From Nanobdellota archaeon (GTDB lineage Archaea > Nanobdellota > Nanobdellia > Pacearchaeales > GW2011-AR1): a stretch of 36,453 nucleotides of DNA. The notes under the pieces were generated by a model. The model was not told the origin of the DNA. It worked only from the letters and a program-made list of their open reading frames with translations, and ran no database searches. Location: contig JAGWGZ010000008.1 in assembly GCA_028867075.1 (NCBI GenBank), positions 1 through 36,453 of the forward strand, in the 5' to 3' direction. The translations under genes and the position numbers were made by a program. Shown here one piece after another: positions 18,734-26,947 of the stretch; positions within the stretch are counted from its first letter, which is position 1; every line of letters begins with the position of its first letter.

Positions 18734-19329
18734 TTTGCTAATTCAAATGTTTCAATTTTATTGCAGCTCATCAGCTCAAATCCCCTCTCATTTGGATAGC
18801 CATAGACTTCTCTTACAATTTCTTTTTTAATTTTTAGTTCTCTGTCAGTCAACTCTGTCTTGAAATCAGAGTCTGCTCTAGGTTTTGGGGGAATTAAATC
18901 AGGGTAAGGAACATTTTCTCCTTTTTCATAATTGAAGAAATAAATTCTTTCTGCGTTTAGATGCCTGTTCTCTAATAATCTTTTTATTGCATTGTGAGCT
19001 TCAACATGTCTTATGTGCCCATACTCCCCATTCTTTCCGTGTGTAAATATGAGGTTATATTCTTTCATGGGCAATCTGGAGATTATCTCATCTGCTATCT
19101 TTCCGACGGCAATTGGCATGAGTTCTTCATCATCCAAATCAAGAATTATCCCATGCGCATTATAAATTTCACAGGCTTTGTCAAATTTCGGCTTTCTGTC
19201 TGCATCGCTTGCCCTGCACAGAGAGAGAATTGTCCACTCCCACCCTTTATTTCTTAGGATTGTCCCACCCATCCATATTGTTTCGTCATCAGGATGAGCA
19301 ACGACAACCAGTGCCCTGCTTTTTTCCAT
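18730..19329 (-). CDS. PIG-L family (LmbE-like) N-deacetylase
   Basis: 199 aa, 'VVVAHPDDETIWMGG' and 'GEYGHIRHVEAH' metal-binding motifs; 4-nt overlap with GT gene. Confidence 0.9.
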   Translation of the reverse strand: MEKSRALVVVAHPDDETIWMGGTILRNKGWEWTILSLCRASDADRKPKFDKACEIYNAHGIILDLDDEELMPIAVGKIADEIISRLPMKEYNLIFTHGKNGEYGHIRHVEAHNAIKRLLENRHLNAERIYFFNYEKGENVPYPDLIPPKPRADSDFKTELTDRELKIKKEIVREVYGYPNERGFELMSCNKIETFELAK

Positions 19330-19363
19330 TTACATTAATTGAGAAATCGATATTTAAGGTTTA

Positions 19364-20068
19364 TTATAACTGCGCAGCAGCTTTTCTGTCGAGAATAAAT
19401 GTTGCGTCTTTGTGCTGCCTAAGCACCGATGCCGGAATCTTTTCTGTAATCGGCCCTTTAATCGCCCTTAAGACAGCATTTGACTTTTTCGTCCCGAATG
19501 CCAGCAGAATAATCTTCCTTGATCTCATGATTGTCTTTATTCCCATCGTGTAAGCCTCTTCCGGAACTCTTCTTGCCGATGTGAAAAAGCGGGAATTTGA
19601 TTTTATTGTTGAGTCTGAAAGTTTTATCTTTCGCGTTCTGCTATTAAAAGATGAACCGGGTTCATTGAATGCGATATGCCCATTGGTGCCAATACCAAGC
19701 AATACAAGGTCTAATCCTCCGGAATTTTTTATCTCCTTCTCATATTCATCTCCCTTTGATGCGGGGAAATGAACATTTAACTTTTTTATATTAACTTTAT
19801 TGAAGAAATTCCTGTTCATGTAACGGTGGTAGCTGTTTTTATCATTGAAACTTAAATCTGCATACTCGTCAAGATTAAATGTTCTGACTCTGGAGAAATC
19901 TATCTCGCCTTTTTTGTACAGCCGTACCAGTTCCCGATACAATGGGATCATTGTTGATCCAGTTGCAAGCCCGAGCGTTGCATTTGGCTTTCTTTTTATT
20001 ATTTCAGAGATTGCTGCAGCCGCTTTTCTGATGCATTCCCCCGTTGTAGAGATTATTATTCTCATCAT
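19364..20068 (-). CDS. nagB: Glucosamine-6-phosphate deaminase/isomerase
   Basis: 234 aa, 'LGLATGSTMIPLYREL', 'FNLDEYADLSFNDKNSYHRYM', 'DLVLLGIGTNGHIAFNEPGSSF'. Confidence 0.93.
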   Translation of the reverse strand: MMRIIISTTGECIRKAAAAISEIIKRKPNATLGLATGSTMIPLYRELVRLYKKGEIDFSRVRTFNLDEYADLSFNDKNSYHRYMNRNFFNKVNIKKLNVHFPASKGDEYEKEIKNSGGLDLVLLGIGTNGHIAFNEPGSSFNSRTRKIKLSDSTIKSNSRFFTSARRVPEEAYTMGIKTIMRSRKIILLAFGTKKSNAVLRAIKGPITEKIPASVLRQHKDATFILDRKAAAQL

Positions 20069-20107
20069 ATACTAAAACTTTTAAATGTATAAAAACTTTC
20101 TTTTTCT

Positions 20108-20368
20108 ATGATTGGCGTAAAAATGAAAGAACATGCCATAACCAAGGACATGATGCTGACTGATATCCTCGCAAGATATCCGGAGGTCGCCCCGATTCTT
20201 ATGGGCTATGGACTGCATTGTGTTGCATGCCATTTTTCAAGTTATGACACCCTTGAGAATGGAGCCAGGTTACACGGTATGGACGATGAGACTCTTGATA
20301 TGATGATAAAAGATATGGAAACCATAATCAGGCAGTTTGCCATGGCAGAATCCGGGAAAAATGTTTAA
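20108..20368 (+). CDS. DUF1858-domain redox-disulfide protein
   Basis: 86 aa, 'MMLTDILARYPEVAPILMGYGLHCVACHFSSYDTLENGARLHGM' with CxxC; likely start at internal Met (MKEHAITKD). Confidence 0.85.
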   Translation: MIGVKMKEHAITKDMMLTDILARYPEVAPILMGYGLHCVACHFSSYDTLENGARLHGMDDETLDMMIKDMETIIRQFAMAESGKNV

Positions 20369-20403
20369 ATAGACTTCTTAATTTATTCAGCCGGAGGTGA
20401 AAA

Positions 20404-20583
20404 ATGAAAAAGAATCTGATGGCGTTCAACATTGTGTTCTGGTTGGGCGTGTTAATCCTGGTGGTTGACCTGCTGACATACTACACTGAAATCGCCTGGT
20501 ATTTCACAACGCTTGGGATAGTGCTGTTGTTTGTCTCTGTGGCGCTTATTGTAACAAGTTATTTTATAAGAATGAAGAAGTGA
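20404..20583 (+). CDS. Small two-TM membrane protein (59 aa), absent from the ORF track
   Basis: ATG 20404 to TGA 20581-20583; MKKNLMAFNIVFWLGVLILVVDLLTYYTEIAWYFTTLGIVLLFVSVALIVTSYFIRMKK; strong SD GGAGGTGA just upstream. Confidence 0.8.
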   Translation: MKKNLMAFNIVFWLGVLILVVDLLTYYTEIAWYFTTLGIVLLFVSVALIVTSYFIRMKK

Positions 20584-20952
20584 TCAGTCTTTAAGGCAAA
20601 CGTCGCAATTCTTAGGAACTCTTTTGTCCTGAAGCCTGTGAAGATTGCACATTGCCTTTGATTTCCTGAGCTGGACGCATAAACTGTAAATCTCCTTCAT
20701 TATATCTTCTTTGCCTTCTACAACTCCCTTTGCAGCTCTTTTTATTTCTTTCATGGCTTTTTCGGAGAATTTTATCTCGCTTCCGCGTTTTGATTTCAGG
20801 TATTGGGAAATGGCAGCTTCTGTTATTCCGAGGCATTCCGCAGCCTTTTTTTGTTTTAATCCATATTGCTGAATGAAGATCTTTGCCAGTTCTCTTCTCA
20901 GAGCTGGAATAAGATACCAAACTTCAAGTTCCTGCGGCATTGTCTTTGTCAT
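20584..20952 (-). CDS. HTH transcriptional regulator with C-terminal Cys cluster (COG2522-like)
   Basis: HTH 'GLKQKKAAECLGITEAAISQYLKSKRG' and C-terminal 'SLC...AMC...NCDVC'; divergent from sufB. Confidence 0.82.
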   Translation of the reverse strand: MTKTMPQELEVWYLIPALRRELAKIFIQQYGLKQKKAAECLGITEAAISQYLKSKRGSEIKFSEKAMKEIKRAAKGVVEGKEDIMKEIYSLCVQLRKSKAMCNLHRLQDKRVPKNCDVCLKD

Positions 20953-21011
20953 GAGTTGTAATAGAATACATGAATATTTAAGGTTTTTTCAAGACCCAAA
21001 TCCTTAAAAAT

Positions 21012-21027
21012 ATTAACTATAGTTAAT
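21012..21027. promoter_or_regulatory. Perfect 16-bp palindrome ATTAACTATAGTTAAT at the sufB start
   Basis: Read directly; ends 3 nt before the sufB ATG (21031) in the divergent HTH/sufB intergenic region. Confidence 0.6.
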
Positions 21028-21030
21028 TTT

Positions 21031-22443
21031 ATGGAAAATCAACAGAGCGCGGGCTTGGAAATAAGCAGGGAGGTATTTGACCATTATAATCCAGAGAATT
21101 TGAAATTCAGAGCGAGCCCCGGTCTGGATGATAATGTCGTGAGAAAAATTTCAGCAGATAAGGGAGAGCCGGAATGGATGCTTCAAAAAAGATTGAAGGG
21201 ATTGGAGATTTTCAATAAGAAACCTCTTCCAACATGGGGGCCAGACCTTTCTGAGCTGGATCTTGGGGAGATTTATTTTTACATGAAGCCTAGCGCTGAA
21301 AAGAATTCAAGAAACTGGAATGATGTCCCTTCTGATATAAAGGATACTTTTGAAAAGCTTGGAATCCCCGAGGCAGAAAGAAAATCCCTTGGGGGGGCGG
21401 GGGCGCAGTATGAATCAGAAGTTATTTATCATAATCTTAGAAGAGACTTTGAGGAAAAAGGAGTTGTGTTCTTGGATATGGATGAAGCTGTCCACAAGTT
21501 TCCTGAGATGGTCCAGAAATATTTCATGACGAATTGCATATCTCCTGCACTTCACAAATTTGCAGCCCTGCATTCTGCCGTTTGGAGCGGAGGGACATTC
21601 ATCTATGTTCCGAAAGGCGTGAAAGTTGAAATGCCCCTTCAGGCTTACTTCAGGATGAATGCAAAGCGCGGAGGGCAGTTTGAGCACACATTAATTATAG
21701 CTGATGAAAATTCCGAAGTTCACTATATTGAGGGCTGTTCTGCGCCAAGATATTCTGAGAATTCCCTTCATGCAGGCTGCGTTGAAATTCATGTCCTGAA
21801 AGGCGCGAGAGTAAGATATTCAAGCATTGAAAACTGGAGCAAGAACACATACAACTTAAACACCAAGAGGGCAATTGTCCATGAAAATGGGATAATGGAA
21901 TGGGTCAATGGAAACATGGGAAGCAAAGTCACAATGCTCTATCCATGCAGCGTCCTGATCGGAGAAAATGCAAGAACAGACTACATAGGGGTGGCTTTTG
22001 GAGGACGGGGGCAGAATCAGGATACAGGATGCAAGGTTTATCATCTGGCTAAGAACACAAAATGCAATGTTGTAAGCAAGAGCATAAGCAAGGATGGGGG
22101 GGTTACTTCCTATCGAGGATTGGTTGAAATTAAAAAGGGATGCGTAAACTCAAAGGCGAGTGTCCGGTGTGATGGCCTGATGCTTGACAATAACAGTAAG
22201 GCTAAGACTTTCCCAAGCATGGAAGTCGGAGAGAATAATGTTGAAGTCTCTCACGAAGCTGCAGTCGGAAAAATAGGTGAAGATCAGTTGTTTTACCTAA
22301 TGTCCAGGGGTTTGTCTGAAGAAGAAGCGACAAAGATGATAGTTGCAGGATTCATAGAGCCCGTTGTCCGTGAGCTGCCTCTGGAATATGCCGCTGAATT
22401 AAATAAACTGATAGATCTTGAAATAGAGAATTCTGTTTGCTGA
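21031..22443 (+). CDS. sufB: Fe-S cluster assembly protein SufB
   Basis: 470 aa, 'GTFIYVPKGVKVEMPLQAYFRMN', 'LIIADENSEVHYIEGCSAPRYSENSLHAGCVEI', 'SHEAAVGKIGEDQLFYLMSRGLSEEEA'. Confidence 0.95.
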   Translation: MENQQSAGLEISREVFDHYNPENLKFRASPGLDDNVVRKISADKGEPEWMLQKRLKGLEIFNKKPLPTWGPDLSELDLGEIYFYMKPSAEKNSRNWNDVPSDIKDTFEKLGIPEAERKSLGGAGAQYESEVIYHNLRRDFEEKGVVFLDMDEAVHKFPEMVQKYFMTNCISPALHKFAALHSAVWSGGTFIYVPKGVKVEMPLQAYFRMNAKRGGQFEHTLIIADENSEVHYIEGCSAPRYSENSLHAGCVEIHVLKGARVRYSSIENWSKNTYNLNTKRAIVHENGIMEWVNGNMGSKVTMLYPCSVLIGENARTDYIGVAFGGRGQNQDTGCKVYHLAKNTKCNVVSKSISKDGGVTSYRGLVEIKKGCVNSKASVRCDGLMLDNNSKAKTFPSMEVGENNVEVSHEAAVGKIGEDQLFYLMSRGLSEEEATKMIVAGFIEPVVRELPLEYAAELNKLIDLEIENSVC

Positions 22444-22817
22444 TGGAAAATTTATACAGGGAAAGATTGATCGAGATTTATTCGGAAAGAAAAAATTTCG
22501 GAGAACTTAAAGACAAGACATTAGAGATAGCACATAAAAACAATTCATGCAATGATACAATCATATTTCAATTTAAAATTGAAGGCGGAAAGATAACAGA
22601 TGCAAGATTTAATGGAAAGCTTTGCTTCGTCAGCACGATCTCTGCAGAAGTATTATCCGAAAAGATAAAAGGCATGGACATAGCAGATGTTAAAAAATTA
22701 AACAAGGAGGATGTGGATTCGCTTTTGGGCATTGAAATCTCTCCGTCGCGCGTCGGGTGCGAGCTATTTCCGCTTGAAGCGATAAAAAAACTGGATAATG
22801 AGCCTCGAGATAATTAA
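22443..22817 (+). CDS. sufU: SufU/IscU-like Fe-S scaffold protein
   Basis: 'NNSCNDTIIFQFKIEGGKITDARFNGKLCFVSTISAEVLSEKIKGM' and third Cys in 'SRVGCELFPL'; track ORF begins 22437, MENLYRE start at 22443. Confidence 0.82.
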   Translation: MENLYRERLIEIYSERKNFGELKDKTLEIAHKNNSCNDTIIFQFKIEGGKITDARFNGKLCFVSTISAEVLSEKIKGMDIADVKKLNKEDVDSLLGIEISPSRVGCELFPLEAIKKLDNEPRDN

Positions 22818-23565
22818 CCTGCATGCAGAAGTAACTGATGATAAAGGAAATTCAAAAGAAGTCCTGAGCGGGGTGAATCTCTTTCTGGAAGATGGGAAGA
22901 CTTATGCTTTAATGGGGCCGAACGGAAGCGGCAAGACCAGCCTTTCAAGTGTTATAATGGGAAGTCCCAATTACAAGATCACATGCGGAAAGATTTTGTT
23001 CAATGGGGAAGATATAACTGCTCTTTCTGCAGACGAGAGGGCGAGAAAAGGGATTTTCATGTCATTCCAGCATCCGAAGGAAATTTCCGGGATCAATCTG
23101 ATCAGTTTTTTGCGTGCAGCTTACAATTCAATGAATCCGGAATCCAAAAAATCCCTTCTGGAATTTTATGACTTTGTGAAAGAGAAGGCAGGATTATTGA
23201 AGTTGGACGGGAAGTTTTTTGATAGGTATCTCAATCAGGGATTTTCAGGCGGAGAGAAAAAGAAGTCCGAGATTTTGCAGATGCTGGTTCTAAATCCGAA
23301 GGCTGCAATTCTTGACGAGACTGATTCAGGACTGGATATAGACGCTTTGCGTGATGTTGCTAAGGGTATAAATAATTTTTCAGGCAAGGATAAAACTATT
23401 CTTGTAATAACACATTATAAAAGAATTCTGGAGTATATAAAACCAGATAGGATTTTTGTCATGATTGACGGCAGGATTGTAAGAGAAGAAGACAGTGGCT
23501 TTATTGAACATCTGGAACAAAAAGGGTATGATTGGCTGAAAAACAACAATGGTGCAGGTATTTAA
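22798..23565 (+). CDS. sufC: Fe-S cluster assembly ATPase SufC
   Basis: Walker A GPNGSGKTS, 'FMSFQHPKEISGINLISFLR', 'GFSGGEKKKSEILQMLVLNPKAAILDETDSGLDIDAL'. Confidence 0.95.
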   Translation: MSLEIINLHAEVTDDKGNSKEVLSGVNLFLEDGKTYALMGPNGSGKTSLSSVIMGSPNYKITCGKILFNGEDITALSADERARKGIFMSFQHPKEISGINLISFLRAAYNSMNPESKKSLLEFYDFVKEKAGLLKLDGKFFDRYLNQGFSGGEKKKSEILQMLVLNPKAAILDETDSGLDIDALRDVAKGINNFSGKDKTILVITHYKRILEYIKPDRIFVMIDGRIVREEDSGFIEHLEQKGYDWLKNNNGAGI

Positions 23566-24247
23566 TTCAAGAGTGCTGAGAATTTCCCGAATGACTTCTG
23601 ATGTAGTGGCAGTCAGACTTTACGTTCCGGCCGATTTTGAATTTAAAGCAGGGCAATACCTTTCATTAAGCGTCATAAACAGCGAAGGAAAAAAGATAAG
23701 GCGCCCATTTTCCATCTCAAATCCTCCGCAAAAGAGAAATAAATTTATTGAATTCTGCTGCAAGCTTGTTCCTGGTGGATTGGCTTCTGAATACATAAGA
23801 AAGCTGAAGGCCGATGATGAAGTTGAACTCTTCGGACCCGCCGGGAGATTTTTAGTCAGGGATTATACCAAAGATATCGCTCTTATTGCTTCCGGCGTCG
23901 GAATAGCACCGTTCATGTCCATGATTCCAGATGTGTTGTCCCATAATTCCAAAAGTAAAGTAATCCTGATTAAATCATCGCGGGCAGAGAAAGATATCTT
24001 ATATGAAAAAGAACTGGAGACATTGGAGAAAGAACATCCAAACTTCAGATTTTACAATGTCTTCAGCATGCCTAAGAACAGAAATTCAAACAAAGGTTAT
24101 GTCCAGGATTTTTTAAGATATATCCCTCATGATTTTAACGGAGACTTTTATGTTTGCGGACTTAAAGAGATGATAATCTCTGTAAAAGAGAAATTGGTTT
24201 CAATGGGTTTTAAGGAAGAGCAAATATTTTATGAAAAGTTTGATTAG
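23549..24247 (+). CDS. Ferredoxin-NADP reductase-like FAD/NAD(P)-binding oxidoreductase
   Basis: 232 aa, 'FKAGQYLSLSV...RRPFSISNPP', 'GPAGRFLV', 'IASGVGIAPFMSMI', 'FYVCGLKEMI'. Confidence 0.88.
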   Translation: MVQVFNSRVLRISRMTSDVVAVRLYVPADFEFKAGQYLSLSVINSEGKKIRRPFSISNPPQKRNKFIEFCCKLVPGGLASEYIRKLKADDEVELFGPAGRFLVRDYTKDIALIASGVGIAPFMSMIPDVLSHNSKSKVILIKSSRAEKDILYEKELETLEKEHPNFRFYNVFSMPKNRNSNKGYVQDFLRYIPHDFNGDFYVCGLKEMIISVKEKLVSMGFKEEQIFYEKFD

Positions 24248-24285
24248 AGCTTTGCTTTTTTGAGGGCGTATGCTTTTGTTTTTAA

Positions 24286-24381
24286 TTATTTTAATAGGCC
24301 GACAATGATCAATGCAGATACAGCAATAAGGAATAAAATTGTCCAGATTCCTATTGCAACTCTTAACTTGTTCAGCCTCAT
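24286..24381 (-). CDS. Putative 31-aa single-TM microprotein upstream-overlap partner of the ferric reductase gene
   Basis: MRLNKLRVAIGIWTILFLIAVSALIIVGLLK*, start overlaps the stop region of the 24378-25685 gene (4-nt ATGA-type overlap); below the track cutoff. Confidence 0.45.
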   Translation of the reverse strand: MRLNKLRVAIGIWTILFLIAVSALIIVGLLK

Positions 24382-25685
24382 TTTAATTCAAATACTTCTT
24401 CATGAATTTTATCTTTATTTATCCTGAGTTCTTTTAGCCTTTTTATCATTTCTTCCTTGAATGCCAGGGGGCCGCATATTAAAATTTCTTTATCTTTTAG
24501 GTTCATATCAGAGCCGGTTATGTCTTTTAATTTCAGATGCCCTCTTTTTCGCGAATTCCATGGGACGAATCTTAGATTTTCCGTTTCCTGTATTATTTTC
24601 AGATAATGCTGATTAAATATCTTATTTTCTGAGAATGTGTAAAATAATTCCACCCTGTAGTCCGGATTTTCTTTCAGTTCTTCAATCATTCCGAGGAAAG
24701 GAGATATCCCTATTCCTGCTGCAATCCAAACCTGATTTTTATTTTCAAAATTCCTAAAATTAAATCTTCCATAAGGACCTTCAAGAGTTACTTTATCACC
24801 TTCTTTTATCATCTCCAGCAGGTTGGTAAAATCACCTGATTTCTTTATGATGATTTTTATCACCCGAGAATTTGATTTTGACGCAATTGAAAACGGATGG
24901 GGTTCTTTGGAGACATTCTCGCTGTAAAATCTTGCGAAGATGAACTGACCTGATTTGTATAATATTGGCTTTCCCACGGGCTCAAGGTCCAGTTCGATCA
25001 AATCTTTGCTTGTCTGAATACCTGCTATCTTGTATTGCGCATATCTTAGAAATTTCTTTCTTACAATAAGGCTGTAAATGAAGGCACCTATGCCTATGGC
25101 GATTACTAATGAAATAAAAGGATAGTATCCGTAGAATATATTGTCAACCGCGACAGAATCCCGCGCAAGGAGCATGTGCAGTGCAGCGAATGCAAACACA
25201 AGACCCATGAATTCATGCGTGAATTTCCAGTGATTATATTTAATTCTTGTGAAAAATGTTATCACTATCAGTGAGATAAGTCCTATAATCGCTATTAATC
25301 CAAAGTCAAGCGACAGGACACTTCCAGGTATGAAATAGCTGGCTGCTTTTACTATGTTGTTTGGAATAAGGTTCGCGACGATGAAGAGCGGATGCGCCAA
25401 GATGAGCATGAATGCAGTTCCCCCAACTATGCCATGAACGAGATAAACTTTGTCCATCCCGCCGAAAATTTCCTCCAGAAATCTTAATCTTGTTGATAAG
25501 ACAAAATTAAGCGCGAATAAAGTCACTCCGACCAGCGCAAAGATTCTTCCAAGAGTATAGAGTGAATATGAAAAAGTCTGAAACCCGCTTAATCCCGAGC
25601 CAAACGCGAAGAAAAGGAACACGGGAATCAGGGAGATTGCAAATATAGAGAGCCAACCGAGGATACTCTTTGTTTTTTGATTCAT
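24378..25685 (-). CDS. Ferric reductase/NADPH oxidase-like transmembrane flavocytochrome
   Basis: 435 aa; TM helices with paired His (HGIVGGTAFMLILAH; HEFMGLVFAFAALH), then FAD 'HPFSIAS', NAD 'WIAAGIGISPFLGMI', 'ILICGPLAFKEEMI'. Confidence 0.87.
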   Translation of the reverse strand: MNQKTKSILGWLSIFAISLIPVFLFFAFGSGLSGFQTFSYSLYTLGRIFALVGVTLFALNFVLSTRLRFLEEIFGGMDKVYLVHGIVGGTAFMLILAHPLFIVANLIPNNIVKAASYFIPGSVLSLDFGLIAIIGLISLIVITFFTRIKYNHWKFTHEFMGLVFAFAALHMLLARDSVAVDNIFYGYYPFISLVIAIGIGAFIYSLIVRKKFLRYAQYKIAGIQTSKDLIELDLEPVGKPILYKSGQFIFARFYSENVSKEPHPFSIASKSNSRVIKIIIKKSGDFTNLLEMIKEGDKVTLEGPYGRFNFRNFENKNQVWIAAGIGISPFLGMIEELKENPDYRVELFYTFSENKIFNQHYLKIIQETENLRFVPWNSRKRGHLKLKDITGSDMNLKDKEILICGPLAFKEEMIKRLKELRINKDKIHEEVFELK

Positions 25686-25738
25686 TAACTGATTTTAGAA
25701 AAGGAATTTAAAAGGATTGTGAATTCTATGTACCATAT

Positions 25739-25811
25739 GGGGTTGTAGTCTAGCTTGGCAGGATCTCAGGTTCGGAGCCTGAAGGCCGGGGTTCGAATCC
25801 CCGCAATCCCA
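25739..25811 (+). tRNA. tRNA-Pro (anticodon CGG)
   Basis: GGGGTTG...TCAGG-TTCGGAG-CCTGA...GGGGTTCGAATCCCC...CAATCCC-A; anticodon CGG; no intron. Confidence 0.93.
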
Positions 25812-26027
25812 TGCGACGACACCTACGGTTTCGTTCGCTCGACTTTCTCTTTAGTTTGTTTTTCCCGTCCACCCGCCCCGAGTTAATGAATAAGAACTGA
25901 AAGATTGGTTCGGCGTTTTTCTAAACTAATTAATTTGTTTTTGTATCAACTTTTATTATTCCGAGCGTGCGAGGCAGACTTACGTTTGAAATATAAAAAA
26001 TAAAAGAAATAGAATTAAAATAAGAAA

Positions 26028-26867
26028 TTAAGCCGCGTTAATCGCAGCCTGTATTGATGCCCATGAAGCCTGTACAGACTTTCCGTTCACTAAGAACTGA
26101 GGTGTCGCAATCTGGAATCCTGCCTGTTGCACCTGTGACATAACCTGCTGGACCTGACTCAATGTTGAATTGCTGTCAAGGCAGCTGTTGAATTTGCTTG
26201 TGTCCATGCCTGAGATTCCTGCTGCAATTGCCTTAAGATTTGATATGCTGTACTTTCCGGTGTCTTCACTTGGTCCTGTGCTTGCCTGATAAATTGCGTC
26301 GTGCATCTTCCAGAACAAGTCATTGCTTTGCTGCAGTGCGCAGAATCCTGCCTGTGCAGCCTGTGTTGATTCCGGTCCTGATGTATCACTTGGATTGTCC
26401 AGGAAACTTAGAGGGACAAAGATGAACTGTATTTGTCCTTGCTGTGCCAACTGCTCTGCCTTTCCTGCAGAACCTACCAGGTCACCATACTGACTGGTAT
26501 ACTGTGATGTCCAGTTGGGAAGTCCTGATGCAAGTGCACAATATGGGCATTGGAAATCAGCCATCTCAACAACTGTGACTTTGGCATTGCTGGGGCCCAA
26601 AGAAGGATACAGATTTGGATTTGCAGTGAATATGCTTGCATCTCCTGCTGAGGCAGTTCCACTATTTCCCGTATTTCCGTTATTTGCTACTGCATTACCG
26701 GAAGATTTCATTATGCCGAATCCTCCTGTAAATATGCTCACTACAAGGAGAGCGACAAGTGCAAAGACGCCAATCCCCCACAAAGTACTTTTCTTAAGAG
26801 TTATTGTCTTTGATTCTTTAACCTCATGTTCATGAGATTCGTGCTCTTTTGGTTTTTCTTCAGCCAT
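26028..26867 (-). CDS. Membrane-anchored DsbA-like thioredoxin-fold oxidoreductase
   Basis: N-terminal TM after a charged His/Glu-rich stretch, then 'VVEMADFQCPYCALASG...QFIFVPLSFLDN...ATPQFLVNGKSV'; SD (AAAGGAGG) precedes MAEEKPKEH. Confidence 0.88.
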   Translation of the reverse strand: MAEEKPKEHESHEHEVKESKTITLKKSTLWGIGVFALVALLVVSIFTGGFGIMKSSGNAVANNGNTGNSGTASAGDASIFTANPNLYPSLGPSNAKVTVVEMADFQCPYCALASGLPNWTSQYTSQYGDLVGSAGKAEQLAQQGQIQFIFVPLSFLDNPSDTSGPESTQAAQAGFCALQQSNDLFWKMHDAIYQASTGPSEDTGKYSISNLKAIAAGISGMDTSKFNSCLDSNSTLSQVQQVMSQVQQAGFQIATPQFLVNGKSVQASWASIQAAINAA

Positions 26868-26947
26868 TTTACCTCCTTTCATTGTTTAGGGTATCGTAGT
26901 CAGAAAAATAATCTATTTATATGTTTTTATGTTTTGTGAATTATCTT

